DNA of 64,000 bases from Thermothielavioides terrestris NRRL 8126 (Eukaryota > Ascomycota > Sordariomycetes > Sordariales > Chaetomiaceae): NCBI RefSeq assembly GCF_000226115.1, contig NC_016458.1, positions 1,798,001-1,862,000 of the forward strand, in the 5' to 3' direction. Position numbers and translations under genes: made by a program. This document shows, in pieces, positions 34,704-46,592 of the stretch; within the stretch, counting starts at the first letter, position 1; each line of letters begins with the position of its first letter. The notes below the pieces were generated by a model that was not told the DNA's origin, did no database searches, and saw nothing but the letters and a program-made list of their open reading frames with translations.

Positions 34704-35519
34704 GATCCAGCTTCTGTATACGGAGAATAAATCATCAATCATGCATTGCCAATGGCGTGTGAGGACCCTGGCTGGCCCGAGCTAATAAACCGTTGCTGCG
34801 TGTAACCACCCCTGCCGCCAAGAAGGACGGGAACGTTAACTCACACTTTCCCCCCAGTTCCCATCCGAATCCGACTCTGGAGAGGGGTGCAATGGCCACG
34901 GCCACGGAATTAAGACACAATGCACCCCTTCTTTTGAGCTGTTGCACCTTTCAACTGATCGCGGTAGCAGAGCATACAGTCCAGAACTAACCGCCGGGCC
35001 AGCAGGCAATATATTCCATTCCTTTTTTTCGACACCTGGTTTCGAATTTACTTTTCTTTTCCGTTCCCATTCTCACTCTCTGTAACTTGTCCTTTTTTGC
35101 ATCTTACGTACAGCGACCACATCGTCAACGGCGACGGCGACAACGACGGCGGCCGATCTTTAAAACGGTCTCGGTTGTTGCGGGTTGCTTAAAAGTGTGG
35201 GTTCCGCGAGGCCGCCGACCGTGCCGTTCGGCCATCTGTTGTTGCCCTGCCTGCACTGTGCGCTTCGAATCCGCTCGGCACAAGGATCAGTCACTGTTCA
35301 ATCAACCCCTCCGGAATTTCGCTTCGACCATGCGACCGCTTTGATTAGCACTGCGCCGTCAAGTAGCCCTCGGTAGCCATCGGAGCATCGACAGCAGCAC
35401 CCGCGCGCGACGATCCAGGCATGCGTTTCCCGACTGACTGCCGTTGCGCCTAAAGTCCACGCAAGACACTCGACTCGCCTCCGAGACGGGAGAACGCGCT
35501 GCTAAGCCGGGAGAGCAGG
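34704..35519. other. Upstream region of SKT5
   Basis: Probable promoter and 5' untranslated region of the plus-strand gene. It includes a pyrimidine-rich stretch at about 35,018-35,095. Nothing more specific is called. Confidence 0.4.
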
Positions 35520-38500
35520 ATGGCGTACAACGGTCAATATGCTGGGGGGCCGGGACCGGGACTGGGACCGCAGCGCCCTCCGCCGCAGCGACAGTACCCT
35601 CCAGGCCCCGGGGGTCCTCCCCAGCAGTACAATGCGCCGCCGCAGCACCAGCAGTACGATCAGCACCAGGACGGTTACGGCCACGCTTACGATGGTTACG
35701 GCAATGGATACGATCAGAGCTATGGTCAGGGGTATGGCGGACAGTACGACGACAGGGGCTACGAAAGAGGAGGTCCTCCGAATCAGGACTACCAGCAGGA
35801 CTACCAACAGGACTACCCGCAGGAATACCAGCAGGAATACTACGATCCCGGGCCGAACGCACCGGGTAGGGGCGGGCCACCGATGCCGGGAGGAAGAGGG
35901 GGTCCCATGAGGCCTCCGCCCGGAGATGCTGGACGAGGGGGCCCCTACCCGCCTCGTGGCGGCGGCTACGCACCAGGTCCTGGTGGTCCCCCAGGCCCCG
36001 CAGGCCGCGGCTATCCTCCCCCCAGCCGAGATGGTCGGCCCGCAAACTTGGATCCTGGCGGTGAGTGTGTAGCTGGCGTTGTGCAACTACCGTCCCCCTC
36101 CGGCACTTGCTAACTCCCTGTTAGCGAATCGCCCACCCACGGGTGGTCCCCGCCCGGCAAGTCCTGGCGGCCCAGGTTTTGGAGGCCCTTTCCCCGCGTT
36201 CCCTGGTGCGCAACACAAGACGGATCTGGAACGGGAGCAGCAAATCGTAGCGCAGATGGCAGGCATGGATATCTCGGCGCAAGGCCAGAGGCCCCCCGGA
36301 AGGGGCCCCAACGGTGCGCCCCCGCAACAACGGGGTCCAATGCGCCCTCCTCCAAACGGCTATGGGGGACCGGGTCCGATGGGACTCCCTCGTGCTGCGA
36401 CACAACCCTATCCTCCGCATGACTACCCTGATCAACGGCGCGGTCCTCATCCGGGACCTGGATACGGCCCCCAGGCGGGCGCCTACCCGGAAGACGGTTT
36501 CGGTCCTCCGCCTCGAAGCATGACCATGCCGGCTAGAGACCACATGGATATGCGCCAAGCGGGCCCTCCAATCCGCCGGGATAGTGCTGGTGCGCCCTAC
36601 AGCGACCCCGTTGCTCGCGGCATGCCACAGAGACCGAGTACCGCACAAGGGATGCGACAGCCACCTCAGAGGATATACCCACCAAACAACAACGGCCCTC
36701 CTCAAGAGGGATACCGGGAACCCCCGCACAGGGCCGGTCCAGACTCGGGTTACGGAGGCCAGGACCGTCCTTCGTCCATCGACAATTTCTACGACTATTA
36801 CGGGGCCAACGATGGCTATCCGGCGCAGAACCCTGCATCAGAAACCTCCGAGCTTCCGAACTTTGATGCCATATCGTCGCAGCGCCCTAGGACCTCGTTC
36901 GACAGACACATGCAAGCCGGTCCGCAGCCGCGGGAGCAGGCTCAGCGTGGGCCCGGCCGGTACCCCGAGGTCAGCAGGGCAAAGTCTCAGCCCGACTTAC
37001 GCAACTCGCAGACTGCCGTATTCGAGATGGCCGGCGACGTTCCCCCGCTACCTACGCAGCAGCCAGGCCAGCCGCACCAGCCACCACCAGGAGGAGGCTT
37101 GCCCGGCGGTCCCCAGCCGTACCAGCAGCGGTCGCCTCCTCCGCCTGGGCAACCTGGTCCGGCTCCCGGACCGGGCTTGCCTCCAGGCCCAGCTCCGTAC
37201 AGACCCGGAGCACAGCCGCCGCCTCAATCAGGTCCCAACCCGGACAGTCTGCCCTCGCATCCTACACCTGTCCGTCCAGGCCACATGCCCGGCTCGGTGG
37301 TGAACCTCAACGACCGGCCGCCGCCAGTGAGGAATTACAGCGGCGGCACTAACTATAGCGCTAATTCCAGCTACAGCGGCAACGCGCCGGCCCCGGCCGC
37401 TGGTGGCTACCCGCAGGGCCCGCCGCCTCCGCATCAAGCAGCCAATTCGCCTGCCCCAAAGCAGGCGGAAGCCCCCGTCACCGTTGAGGAGCTGGAGCAC
37501 CTGCGCGCCGTCGTGAAGAACGACGCGGGCGACCAAGCCTCGGCGCTGCGCCTCGCCAAGCGCCTCGTTGAAGCCTCGGACGCGCTGGTGCCTAACCTCC
37601 CGGACCCGAAGGCGCGCGCGCGGTCCCGCGAACGGTACCTGGTCGACGCCCACAAGATCCTCCGCAAGCTCGAAAAGGCCAACAATCCGGACGCCATGTT
37701 CTTCCTCGCCGACTGCCTCGGGCGCGGGCTCTTCGGCAGCGAGCCGGACAACGCGCACGCCTTCTCGCTCTACCAGTCGGCCGCCAAGCTGGGCCACGCG
37801 GCGGCGGCGTACCGCACGGCCGTGTGCTGCGAGATCGGCAACGACGAGGGCGGCGGCACGCGCAAGGACCCGCTCAAGGCCATCCAGTGGTACAAGCGCG
37901 CGGCCACGCTCGGCGACACGCCCGCCATGTACAAGGTCGGCATGATCCTGCTCAAGGGCCTGCTGGGCCAGCCGCGCAACCCGCGCGAGGCCATCAGCTG
38001 GCTCAAGCGCGCCGCGGAGCGCGCCGACGCCGAGAACCCGCACGCGCTGCACGAGCTGGCCCTGCTGTACGAGAGCGCCGAGCCCAACGACGTGATCATC
38101 CGCGACGAGCCCTACGCCTTCAGCCTGTTCAAGCAGGCCGGCGAGCTGGGCTACAAGTTCAGCCAGTTCCGCCTCGGCTGCGCCTACGAGTACGGCCTGC
38201 TCGGCTGCCCCATCGACCCGCGCCAGTCCATCCAGTGGTACAGCCGCGCCGCCACCCAGGGCGAGCACCAGAGCGAGCTGGCCCTCTCGGGCTGGTATCT
38301 GACCGGCAGCGAGGGCGTGCTGCAGCAGAGCGACACCGAGGCCTATCTCTGGGCCCGCAGGGCCGCCATGGCCGGCCTGGCCAAGGCCGAGTATGCCATG
38401 GGCTACTTCACCGAGGTCGGCATCGGCGTGCCGGCCAACCTGGAGGATGCGAAGAGGTGGTATTGGAGGGCTGCTGGTATGTTTTTTTTTTGTTCCTTCC

Positions 38501-38732
38501 CTGCCTTCCCCCCTTCGCGAATGAATCCTGTGTGAAGAAGGAGATAAGAGGGGAAGAGAGAGAGATTGACTGCTAACACTGCCACGCGACAACAACAGCC
38601 CAGGATTTCCCCAAGGCAAGAGAGCGGCTCGAAGACCTCAAGCGCTCCGGCAAGAGCGGCCCGCGTCCGAGGGAGAGGATATCGCGCAGCAAGATTGGCA
38701 AGCAGCAGGAGGGCGAGTGCACTGTCATGTGA
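35520..38732 (+). CDS. SKT5: Skt5/Chs4-type chitin synthase activator (Sel1 repeats, CaaX)
   Basis: Exons 35520-36060, 36125-38476 and 38599-38732 encode 1,008 residues. Skt5/Chs4 proteins bind class IV chitin synthase (Chs3) at the plasma membrane and bud neck or septum and activate it. The N-terminal 600 residues are Pro/Gly/Tyr/Gln-rich and disordered, including DYQQ-type repeats around residues 95-110. A block of Sel1-like repeats spans about residues 690-975 (for example AMFFLADCLGRGLFG, ALHELALLYE, FRLGCAYEYGLLGCPIDPRQ, AEYAMGYFTEVGIGVP). The protein ends Cys-Thr-Val-Met, a CaaX farnesylation box, as in yeast Chs4. That box lies in the third exon, so splicing is needed for membrane anchoring. 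The first intron has a clear TGCTAAC branch site. Confidence 0.92.
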
Positions 38733-39562
38733 GTGCCTGTCCATCTCGGTTAGCCGCTCAAGAGGCGGTGACCCTGGTGCTCCATGGATATGAAGTGGGA
38801 TATGAGGCTATAATTGTTTGGCCGGCGTTGGAAGAACGGCGCAACATCAATACGAGAGAAATGAATGCCCGGTATCTGAGCCATCGAATGAGCAAAGTTT
38901 TGTGGCACAGACAAGGTCGTGGGGGCTGCCAGGGGCCGGCCCAGTCACGAAGCCTCCTTTTGTTTCCTGCATTGTATGTACTTCAAGGAACATGGATGGT
39001 CATTTACGCTGCAGCTGGGTTCCTTCGGTTTTGGTGCCGAGACAGGACTGTGTGTTTGGTCTTGCCTATATACTCTTCGGACTTTCGGCCTGCGAGATAG
39101 CTGTAGGTGGAAGTCAACCATTCTCTGGGATGCTAATTGCGTGAGAACAGTTATGGATGCACATGTGTTGTAGATAGACATAGAAACACACCTTCAGATC
39201 CTGATATTTGCAATCTTGGAAGGTCTAGGAGGACGTGAAGGCCACTTTCCACATTCTATAGTGAACCTACTTACCACTGGGGGAAAAAAATGCAGTGGGT
39301 TAGGAAGATGCAAACTGAACCGGAGACAGCCTGGGTGAGAGATGAGCAATCAAGATTTTCGCGACTTGGTTTGTACAACCATACATAACACCAAACATCC
39401 TTCCACCGTATCCCAGAGGAAAGCCCGAGACCAACTCCAGTGACTCCTGAACCCCTGAGCCAAGCAATCGAATCCCAACCGAGCCTTGCGGCTACCCAGT
39501 CTCGTGCGCCAAACCATGCTCTGTGATGCCATCGTCCTCTATCTCTATTGACCTCCCCCTTT

Positions 39563-39594
<32 letters not shown>

Positions 39595-39786
39595 TTTTCC
39601 TTTTTTTCTTTTTTGGGTCTTGTTTCCATTGCTTTCCCCCCTCCCCTCACGCACACACCCGTGCTTTCCCACTCCAACCTCTCCCACCACAAGCTGCTCC
39701 ACGCAGCTGTGCTTTCTCCCTGCAAGAAAACGAAGAAAGAAAAACAAAAAAAAAAAAAAAAAAATCACCTCCCATCACCAAACCCT
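38733..39786. other. 3' region between convergent SKT5 and RRM genes
   Basis: Holds both 3' ends. A T-rich tract at about 39,560-39,615 (with a run of about 20 T) is followed at about 39,735-39,765 by an A-rich tract, which could pair in RNA. No gene is seen. Confidence 0.4.
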
Positions 39787-42700
39787 CTACTCCCCCTCTC
39801 CCTGCGCCGGACCCTCCTCCTCCTCCCGATCCGCAAAAACACCCCTCACATCCACCCGCCCAGCAGACTTCTTCCCCCACCGCTTCCGCGGCACCCGCAG
39901 CGACCCGCCAGCGTCGGCACGGTAGCCGCCGCCGCCGTTACCACCGCCGTTGCCGCTGTCATCGCGAGCCTTTCCTTTACCTCCCGCCGCCACCGCGGCG
40001 CTGCTGCTGCTGTCACTGCTGCCACCGTTGCCGCCGTTGGGCAGCATTACCCGGCTGGCACCGGCACCGCTACCGGCGGTGGGTTGTGCGGCCGGGCCTT
40101 GCACCCATGACGGGGGGCCCTCGACTGCCGACGATGATACAGGCGGCACAGCACCACGTGCCTGTGCCAGCGCTGGTGTCGACATGGGCCTAGGTACAGG
40201 TCCGGATCCATATCCGGGCCTGGCAGCCGGGGTGTGCGCACGGAACTGCGACCGGGACTGGGACCGAGATTGTGATCGGGACTGCGGCCGGGACCGGAAC
40301 TGGGGCTGGGAATGGGGCCGAGGCTGCGATCGGGACTGCGGGCGGGACTGCAATCTCGACTGCGGCTGCGACCTGGACTGGGACTGCGAGTGCGAGCCTC
40401 TATCCTTTCCCTTGTCTTTGTTCGTGCTTGTCTTGTTGTGCTTCCACTTGCTGCGAGCGGGGCTCCTGGCGGACGTGGTGCTCTCGCGTGTTGCGGGCTG
40501 GTTGTTGGTGGGCGTGAGCGCGGTCCTGAGCGCGATTGCGGCTGCGTGGGTGCCGAGTGTGCTGGTGGTGCCCGTCTCATTGAGCTGGGCACGCGGGGTA
40601 GGGGTCGGGGTGGTGCCGCGGTTAGGGATGGGTTTGTTGTTGGGTTTGTTCTTAGACTTGGGGCGGCCCTGGTGGGGTGGCACTGGCTGCGCCGGGCCCG
40701 CTAGACCTTGAGTTTCTTCCTGCGGTTGGAAGAAAGGATGGGGCGGGTGTGCCTGTGGATGTGGGTGCAGGTGTGGATAGGCCGGGCGGTGGTTGTTGTA
40801 GTGGCGGGGATTGTAGAACAACACGCTGTAAGGCGGCATCGGGGGAGGAATCGGCGGCCAGTATGCTGCGGCCCGGTTAGGGTCCCAGGACTGTGAAGGG
40901 TGGGTGTTCTGCGCCATCCACCAGGGAGGAATCTGGCCCGGCCGGCGCGCCTGCGGATTGCGCCGCACCGTGGAGTTGAAGTAGTCTGGTTCGAGGCGCA
41001 CATCTCCCGTGGCGCGGCGGGAGGGCTCTTCCAACTGCCAAGCGAAGTTCTCGTTGGGGTCGGGATGGTTCTTGGGTTCAGAGGGCTCGGCCAGTGCAGG
41101 GGCGCCATTGCCATCGCGCTCGTGCGGCTCGGCCTGCAAAGCGGTGCCATTGTCCTTGTGCTCGTTGTCAGCATGGCTATGAACGCGCTCGGTAGGGCTG
41201 CCCAGGGGTGAATGCACGCCAAAGTCTCCGAATGTGATGCGCCTCACGGGGCTGTCAAGGTGAACCCGGTTGGCGCTGGGCATTAAGACGGGACAGTCGT
41301 CCTGCTGCGCGGTGGGAGCTGGCGCGGTCTGGTTCTTCTCGGGCGATGTGCCTGGGAAACGGACTCGGATGGGGGTGTGTGAAGGTGAGTTGCTCAACGA
41401 GTCCTTGACGTGACCATGGCGCACATAGTTTTCCGAGAAGACAACTGCCTCAGACGGCGGCTTGGTCTGCACGGCAGTATCGCCCTCGGGAGCCGCAGGT
41501 GAGGGGGTAAGAGAGCAGTCATTCTGCGGCTGGGAGGAAAATTGAGGAGCTTGGGCCCGAGGAGTCTCAGGGGCAGGAGGAGGGCCCTCAACGACTGGAG
41601 GGTACCTCGGGAACCGCCGTGGGCCAACGCCGAAGAACACATTCGGGGGCGGGGGAACAGGAATTAGGCCGAATGGCATGGGCATGTTGGGCGGGCCGTT
41701 CGGAGGATGTGGGCCGAAATGACCACCAGGCGAGCGCGCGCGAGGGGGATGAACTGGGCCGCCAGGTCCGGGGAAGGAAGCCGTCCGAATCGCCCATCCA
41801 CGAGGAGGGGTACGCTGGTAAACGTTCTGATGCTGCACAGAGTTATGAACCCAGCTATTGACCCGACCCGGTATACGAGCAGTCCCCGCGTCGATTGGGG
41901 AGGCAACGGGCTGCTTCAGCTCTTGGTGGCGGCTTGGGGTGGCTGGCAGCGTCGACGAGCCGGCGCTCCACTGCGACGTCGTGCGAGAAAATTCACGTGG
42001 GCGCCAGGTGCTGTTGACCGGCCGGGTTGGTTGCTGGCACTGGGCGGCGAGCGAGTGTTGGCGGCCTCGTGGCGGCGGGGCGCCGGAGTTGGGCACGAAG
42101 AACTTCGAAAACCACGGGTGGGTGACTTTCGCGTCGGCCAAGATCGGATGGACGTCCGGATGGACGTGCTCCTTCTGCTCGGCTGCCCTGGCGACCGCTA
42201 GTTGCGCGCTCGCTTCGCTGGTGTAGCGGACGAAGGCATATTTCTTGCGACCAGCCGGCACTTTCAACTGGCAATCCTCGACGTGACCCCAGCGACTGAA
42301 GTGTTCAACTAGGATTTCACGTATGTCGCTGTTATCGAGACCGGCCTGATGCCTAATGTCCGTGACATGCACGGAACGGGAGAGACGTGCGCACTTCTGA
42401 CACGCACAGGGGAGACCGGCATGCGATTTGTTTGCCCATTGTGTTCTATTGCGGCAACCCGACAAGTCGCGAGGGGTGCCCGGGGGGTGCTGGGGGGCAT
42501 TGGGCGACTTGGCCGCAGCAGGCTGCATGCTGGCCGACGTGGAGCGGTCCTGGGTTTGAGGGCGGCTCCGGCGCGGCAGCCGAGACGGGCCCGAGTTTTC
42601 CACACCGGCACCGCGAGTCGGCGACGAGTCGGCCGTCATGACGGGACGGACCGGGCCAGATCTGGAAGCCTGATGACGCACCCTTCTCGCGCGCTCGGCA

Positions 42701-43718
42701 TCGGGGCTGGCGTCAACGACTGCGCCAGGTTGAATCCTGGCCGGGCGCGACCAGCTCGCCATGCTGGCCTCTGGGTGGGCAGTTGCCGGCCGGGCTGGCG
42801 TGGCCGGGAGCGAGTCAGAACGACGCCGAACGTGGCCATGCGACGCTTGCCGCGGCCACGAGAAGGTTGGCAACGATAGATCGTTGTCTTGGACCGGTCA
42901 GCGGCTGCTAATGAGCAGAGGGAGGGATGAAGGGCGTCGTCTGCGAAGAACGACGAGGGAAGGAAAAAGAAGCACTTACCATCCACCGAGAAAGCTCGCA
43001 GGGAGGGCTGGGGGATGTCCGCCGAGATGCCACCGCCAGCCAGCGAGCGACTCGGGCCGTACTCGATGTACCAGTGATGTAAGGCACCTCGAAGAACGGC
43101 GAGATCTCTATCTTCGCAGTCGCGGATTTCGGCTTGTTCGGCGGGGGCCAAGATGGCCAGGATGTCGCCGGTCTGGTTCCAGGTCGCCAGCCTGCAACGG
43201 TTCGACGCGCGGGTGCACCAGCGGTACGCCCAGGCGGCGATCTCGTCGAACTTGGCAGCATCCTCGTCGGCACGAGACAGTCCGAGTCGGGCCTCGTTCT
43301 CGTCGCACAGGTAATGCGCAACCTGCCAGAGATTCCAGGCGCCCACATGCCAGAGATCATGGCTGTCGAACCACTGGTACAGGTCTTCCCATGTCTTGGG
43401 CCGCGTCATTGTCGATACCACGTCGGCATGGGAGGCGCGAAGCTTTTCGGCACCGGTGCGAATCGAGTCGGCATCCCAGGCAATGATGGTGCGGTAGGGA
43501 GTGGTGGCGAGGTCCACGCGCCTGGGCTGCTTCACTTGGTGGTCCAGCGAAAGGAGGCAAGGTGCGTCGTCAGGCATGTTCCAGTAGAAGCCCATCAAGG
43601 GCTGCGGAATGATCATCGAGTTGGCCGTGCTGCCCCAGGTCCAGGCAGTTTTGGAAGAGCCCGGCAGGCGCACGCGCGGCGTCATAGCGAGGGCCATGTT
43701 GGATGGAGATGCGGACAT
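39787..43718 (-). CDS. Large RRM-domain RNA-binding protein with SR/Q-rich tail
   Basis: Exons 43718-42980 and 42887-39787 give 1,279 residues. The donor is a good GTAAGT; the acceptor (CCAAG, at 42888) was chosen because it is the only one that avoids a stop directly upstream and keeps the long second frame. Residues 1-246 hold a well-structured but unrecognised region (WEDLYQWFDSHDLWHVGAWN, LAVLRGALHHWYIEYGPSRS). A cysteine cluster (CACQKC near 408-412) precedes one RRM at about 417-486, with RNP2 VHVTDI and RNP1 KKYAFVRY. Beyond it the protein is Pro-rich, then carries Ser-Arg/Gln repeats near 1,100-1,160 and a Gly/Ser-rich end. RNA binding follows from the RRM; the biological role is unknown. 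Confidence 0.82.
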
Positions 43719-44999
43719 GTTTGTCCTGCTGCAAACATCATGTCAGTCGACAAAGTCGCTGCGGCAAGAACACCGGGCGCCAGATCGCGCGCGGCTTGAG
43801 ATGGTCTATTTTCGTTCCGAACTTACTTTGCGCGCAGCTGGCTGTGAGTGGAAACGGGAGATAGAGTGAGGGTTTGGGAGCGACTTCAGAATGGTCGCTC
43901 GAGTGCGAGGGCAGCGAGGGCAAATACACCGGCTGGGATGTACGAATGAATCACCAGCCTGGCGAAAAGACCAAGCAGATGCCAAAAGAAGGTCGGTTGT
44001 CGTGCTCAAAGCCGATGGTGAAGAGATTGGCGGCTCGGAGCAGGATAGAGAGGAGATTTGCTGGCTTTAAAGCACACTTGAGTAGGTGTGTGCGAGCGAT
44101 CGCGGAAGACTGGGAAGGCCAGGAAGATGGGAAGAAAGAAAGTGCGTGTGAAACGAGGAAGTGTGGTGGCGGGCGTTGGGAAGGGTTTTTTGAGTTTAGA
44201 TGTGGGAAAGCCAATGAAGTCAAGAAGAGGATGCGGAAGCAGAAGATGGGAAAGAATGGGAGAAGAACGGGTGCTGGGAGTTGAGAAGAGTTTTGAATCT
44301 GGATGTGCCAGGACCGATGAAGAAGTCAGGCACGAGAAGAGGAAGCGGAAGAGGAAGCAGAAGCAGACGATGGGAAGAGAGGAAGAAGAGCATGCGGTGG
44401 GGGTTGAAAAGGGTTCTCGACCTGGATGTGGGAAAACCGAAGAAGAATTCAGGCACGAGAAGAGGAGGCGGAAGTGGGAAAGGAAGTGGAAGCAGAAAGA
44501 GGAAGAGGAAGAGGAAGCAGAGCGGGCGGCAGCACATGCACATGAGCGCGGGAAGGGAAACGGTGAACTTCCAGACATGGGACGGAATGATTTTGTTTAC
44601 TTGCTGCAACCCCCCTGGGAAAGGCCCAGCAGCGAGCACATGCAAACCAGAGCACCCAACTCTTGCACTTGCACACACCTAGCATAAGGTGCAAGAAGAA
44701 CGACAGGCGGATCGCACTGCAACACGTCATCGCCAGCATCACGAGAGATCAAAATTCCCTTGCTCGACATTCACCACATGCAGCCGGACAGAAGATCAAA
44801 AGCAAGTCTAAGACACTCTAGAAAAAGACGGCACATCCGCTGCTGATGCATGGGGAAATGGTACATACAATGAAGAGCGGAGAAAGGCGGACATGGCCGG
44901 GGGATCAAGTTCTTTTCCTGCATGAATGCCGGAAGCATGAGCCGGCACAAAGAAAATGGAGAGACTATCCAGCATCCACCCGATGCTCACAGCGCGGCC
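43719..44999. other. Upstream region of the RRM gene and 3' flank of the FMP46-like gene
   Basis: About 1.3 kb containing a purine-rich tandem repeat (44,164-44,515). A plus-strand open frame of 199 codons (44,088-44,687) runs through that repeat but is best explained by the repeat itself. No other gene is seen. Confidence 0.45.
44164..44515. repeat. Three-copy degenerate purine-rich tandem repeat
   Basis: Three units of roughly 105-125 bp begin near 44,164, 44,270 and 44,393. Each contains GTTG(G/A)(G/A)AAG, a TGGATGTG-like motif and then a GAAG/GGAA-rich tail (for example GAGAAGAGGAAGCGGAAG). Copies two and three are the closest pair. Confidence 0.7.
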
Positions 45000-45670
45000 C
45001 TACTTGGGCAGCGCGTTGATCATCTTGAGGATTTCGGACTCGTTCTCCCCTGCCTGCGCCCTGCCATTGTTCCAGTCCACGACCTGCGTGGTGTTTGTCA
45101 GCCATGCTGCTCCAGCTGCAGCCAGTCGGTGGGGGCATAGAAAGTCACAAAAAAAAGGAGAATGAAGAAAGCAAGAAAGAAAAAAAAATAAAGAAAAGAA
45201 AAAGAAAAGAAAAAGAAAAAGAGAGAGAGGCATACCACGGGGCGCTGGAAGTTCTCGACATTCTCGTGGAACTTCCTCATGGCCTCCCGCTCGTCGGTGG
45301 CGCCCTTGACGATGCTGGAGATGCGGTGCCTGCCGGCGTACTCGAGGATTGTCCGCAGCTGGTCCGGCGTCGGCGGGTTCTCGGTGATCTCGAGCTTGAA
45401 CTCCGGGCGGCGCTCGGCCTCGCTCTGGGCCGAGTGGTCGCTGGCCTGGTCCTCGGTCGACGTCTCCGAGGCGGCGGCCGACGCCTGCCTCAGCGCGGCG
45501 GCGAGACGCATCGATGCGGGCGAGCTCGCCTTGTGGAAGAGCGTGATGATGTCGAGCGGTTTGTGCTGCGCGTGACTGTTAGCTTCGCAATTTCATACAC
45601 GCACTGTCAAGCGTCAATTCGCACGTCATTCTGGGCAGCCACGCAGTTTAATACGTACAAATCGGAACAT
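45000..45670 (-). CDS. FMP46: Fmp46-like putative mitochondrial redox protein (DUF1687)
   Basis: Exons 45670-45659 (12 nt, Met-Phe-Arg-Phe), 45565-45236 and 45083-45000 give 141 residues. The DUF1687/Fmp46 family has a thioredoxin-like fold and is found in mitochondria of yeast; its reaction is not established. Diagnostic segments are KPLDIITLFHKASSPAS near the start, FKLEITENPPTPDQLRTILE, and FQRPVVVDWNNGRAQAG near the end. The very short first exon was inferred because it supplies an ATG and the conserved Phe-Arg-Phe in frame with a GTACGT donor. The intron between exons 2 and 3 contains a long purine-rich (AAAGA) stretch on the plus strand. Confidence 0.83.
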
Positions 45671-46592
45671 TGTTGCAGATTTCGGCCTCCAAGTGTCGCT
45701 TGAACTTAGAACTTCGACGATATCAAGAGCTGGAGTCTGGGGATGCTCCTCGCTTTCTACACATTCCACCGCAGAATGCAGAGCTGAGGTTGGGAGCTTT
45801 ACGGCTTATTCCGGCAGCAAGGTCCCCTGCAAGCTTGGCATCGTCCGCTGAAGCCACCGTGACGTCAGCCAGGCAGGGCAGACGGAATACGAATTACGCT
45901 AATCAAAAATTTCGGTAGTGAAGCTCCCAAACAGGGTTTTACTGCATGCCAAGCTCCCCTCATACTGAATAGGCAGATGCTCATGTGCATGTAACAAGCA
46001 TACTGCGGTACCTGACCACATATCCGTCCTTCGACCATCCCATCCCAGTCGGCCCTTCCAAAAAGGGGAACTTCAGCTGGAAAGTTACCTGATTGGTTAG
46101 CTGTCCGAGAGGAGGATTGGGGGCCATATGAGAGATGGAGGGAAGCGGTCTACTGGGTATGTACACTACAAACCTGTGCTTGGTAATGCCGTGAGGGGAA
46201 ATCCAGTCGGAAAAGAAGGTCTTTTCTTTCTGGATTCTACTCGAAGGTTTTTGATGTCTTGGACTTGACGGCTCTTCGTTGATTTACCGAATTACTTTGT
46301 ACTTCTGGACTGATTGCTTGCTCGGTCACACGGCAGCGACCCGGGCCATCAAGGTGCATGTCGCCGAGCCAAGAGCAGCGGCGACCCAGATCAAATGGAT
46401 GGTTGCCGAACCAGGGCTTCAATTGCACCTTCCTTGGGTATAGTTAAATATGAATACGTATGAAAAGCTGCCTGTTTCCGCTTTCCGCTTCTGCCTTGGA
46501 ACCCTCCCAACCTGCGCTCATCAGGCCCAGTCAAGCGTACCTCCCTCTATAACCCTCCCCTTCCAGATCAACAGCATTGCCATTTCCGCACC
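45671..46592. other. Divergent promoter region (FMP46-like / amidohydrolase)
   Basis: About 920 bp between two divergent start codons. No distinctive motif or gene is seen. Confidence 0.4.

Noticed and set aside
40047..40711. Long open frames on both strands inside the RRM gene's tail
   Set aside because: Shadows created by the Ser-Arg/Gln codon repeats of the real minus-strand gene.
44088..44687. 199-codon basic open frame on the plus strand
   Set aside because: It is made of a purine-rich tandem repeat that stays open by composition; no conserved motif or splice structure.
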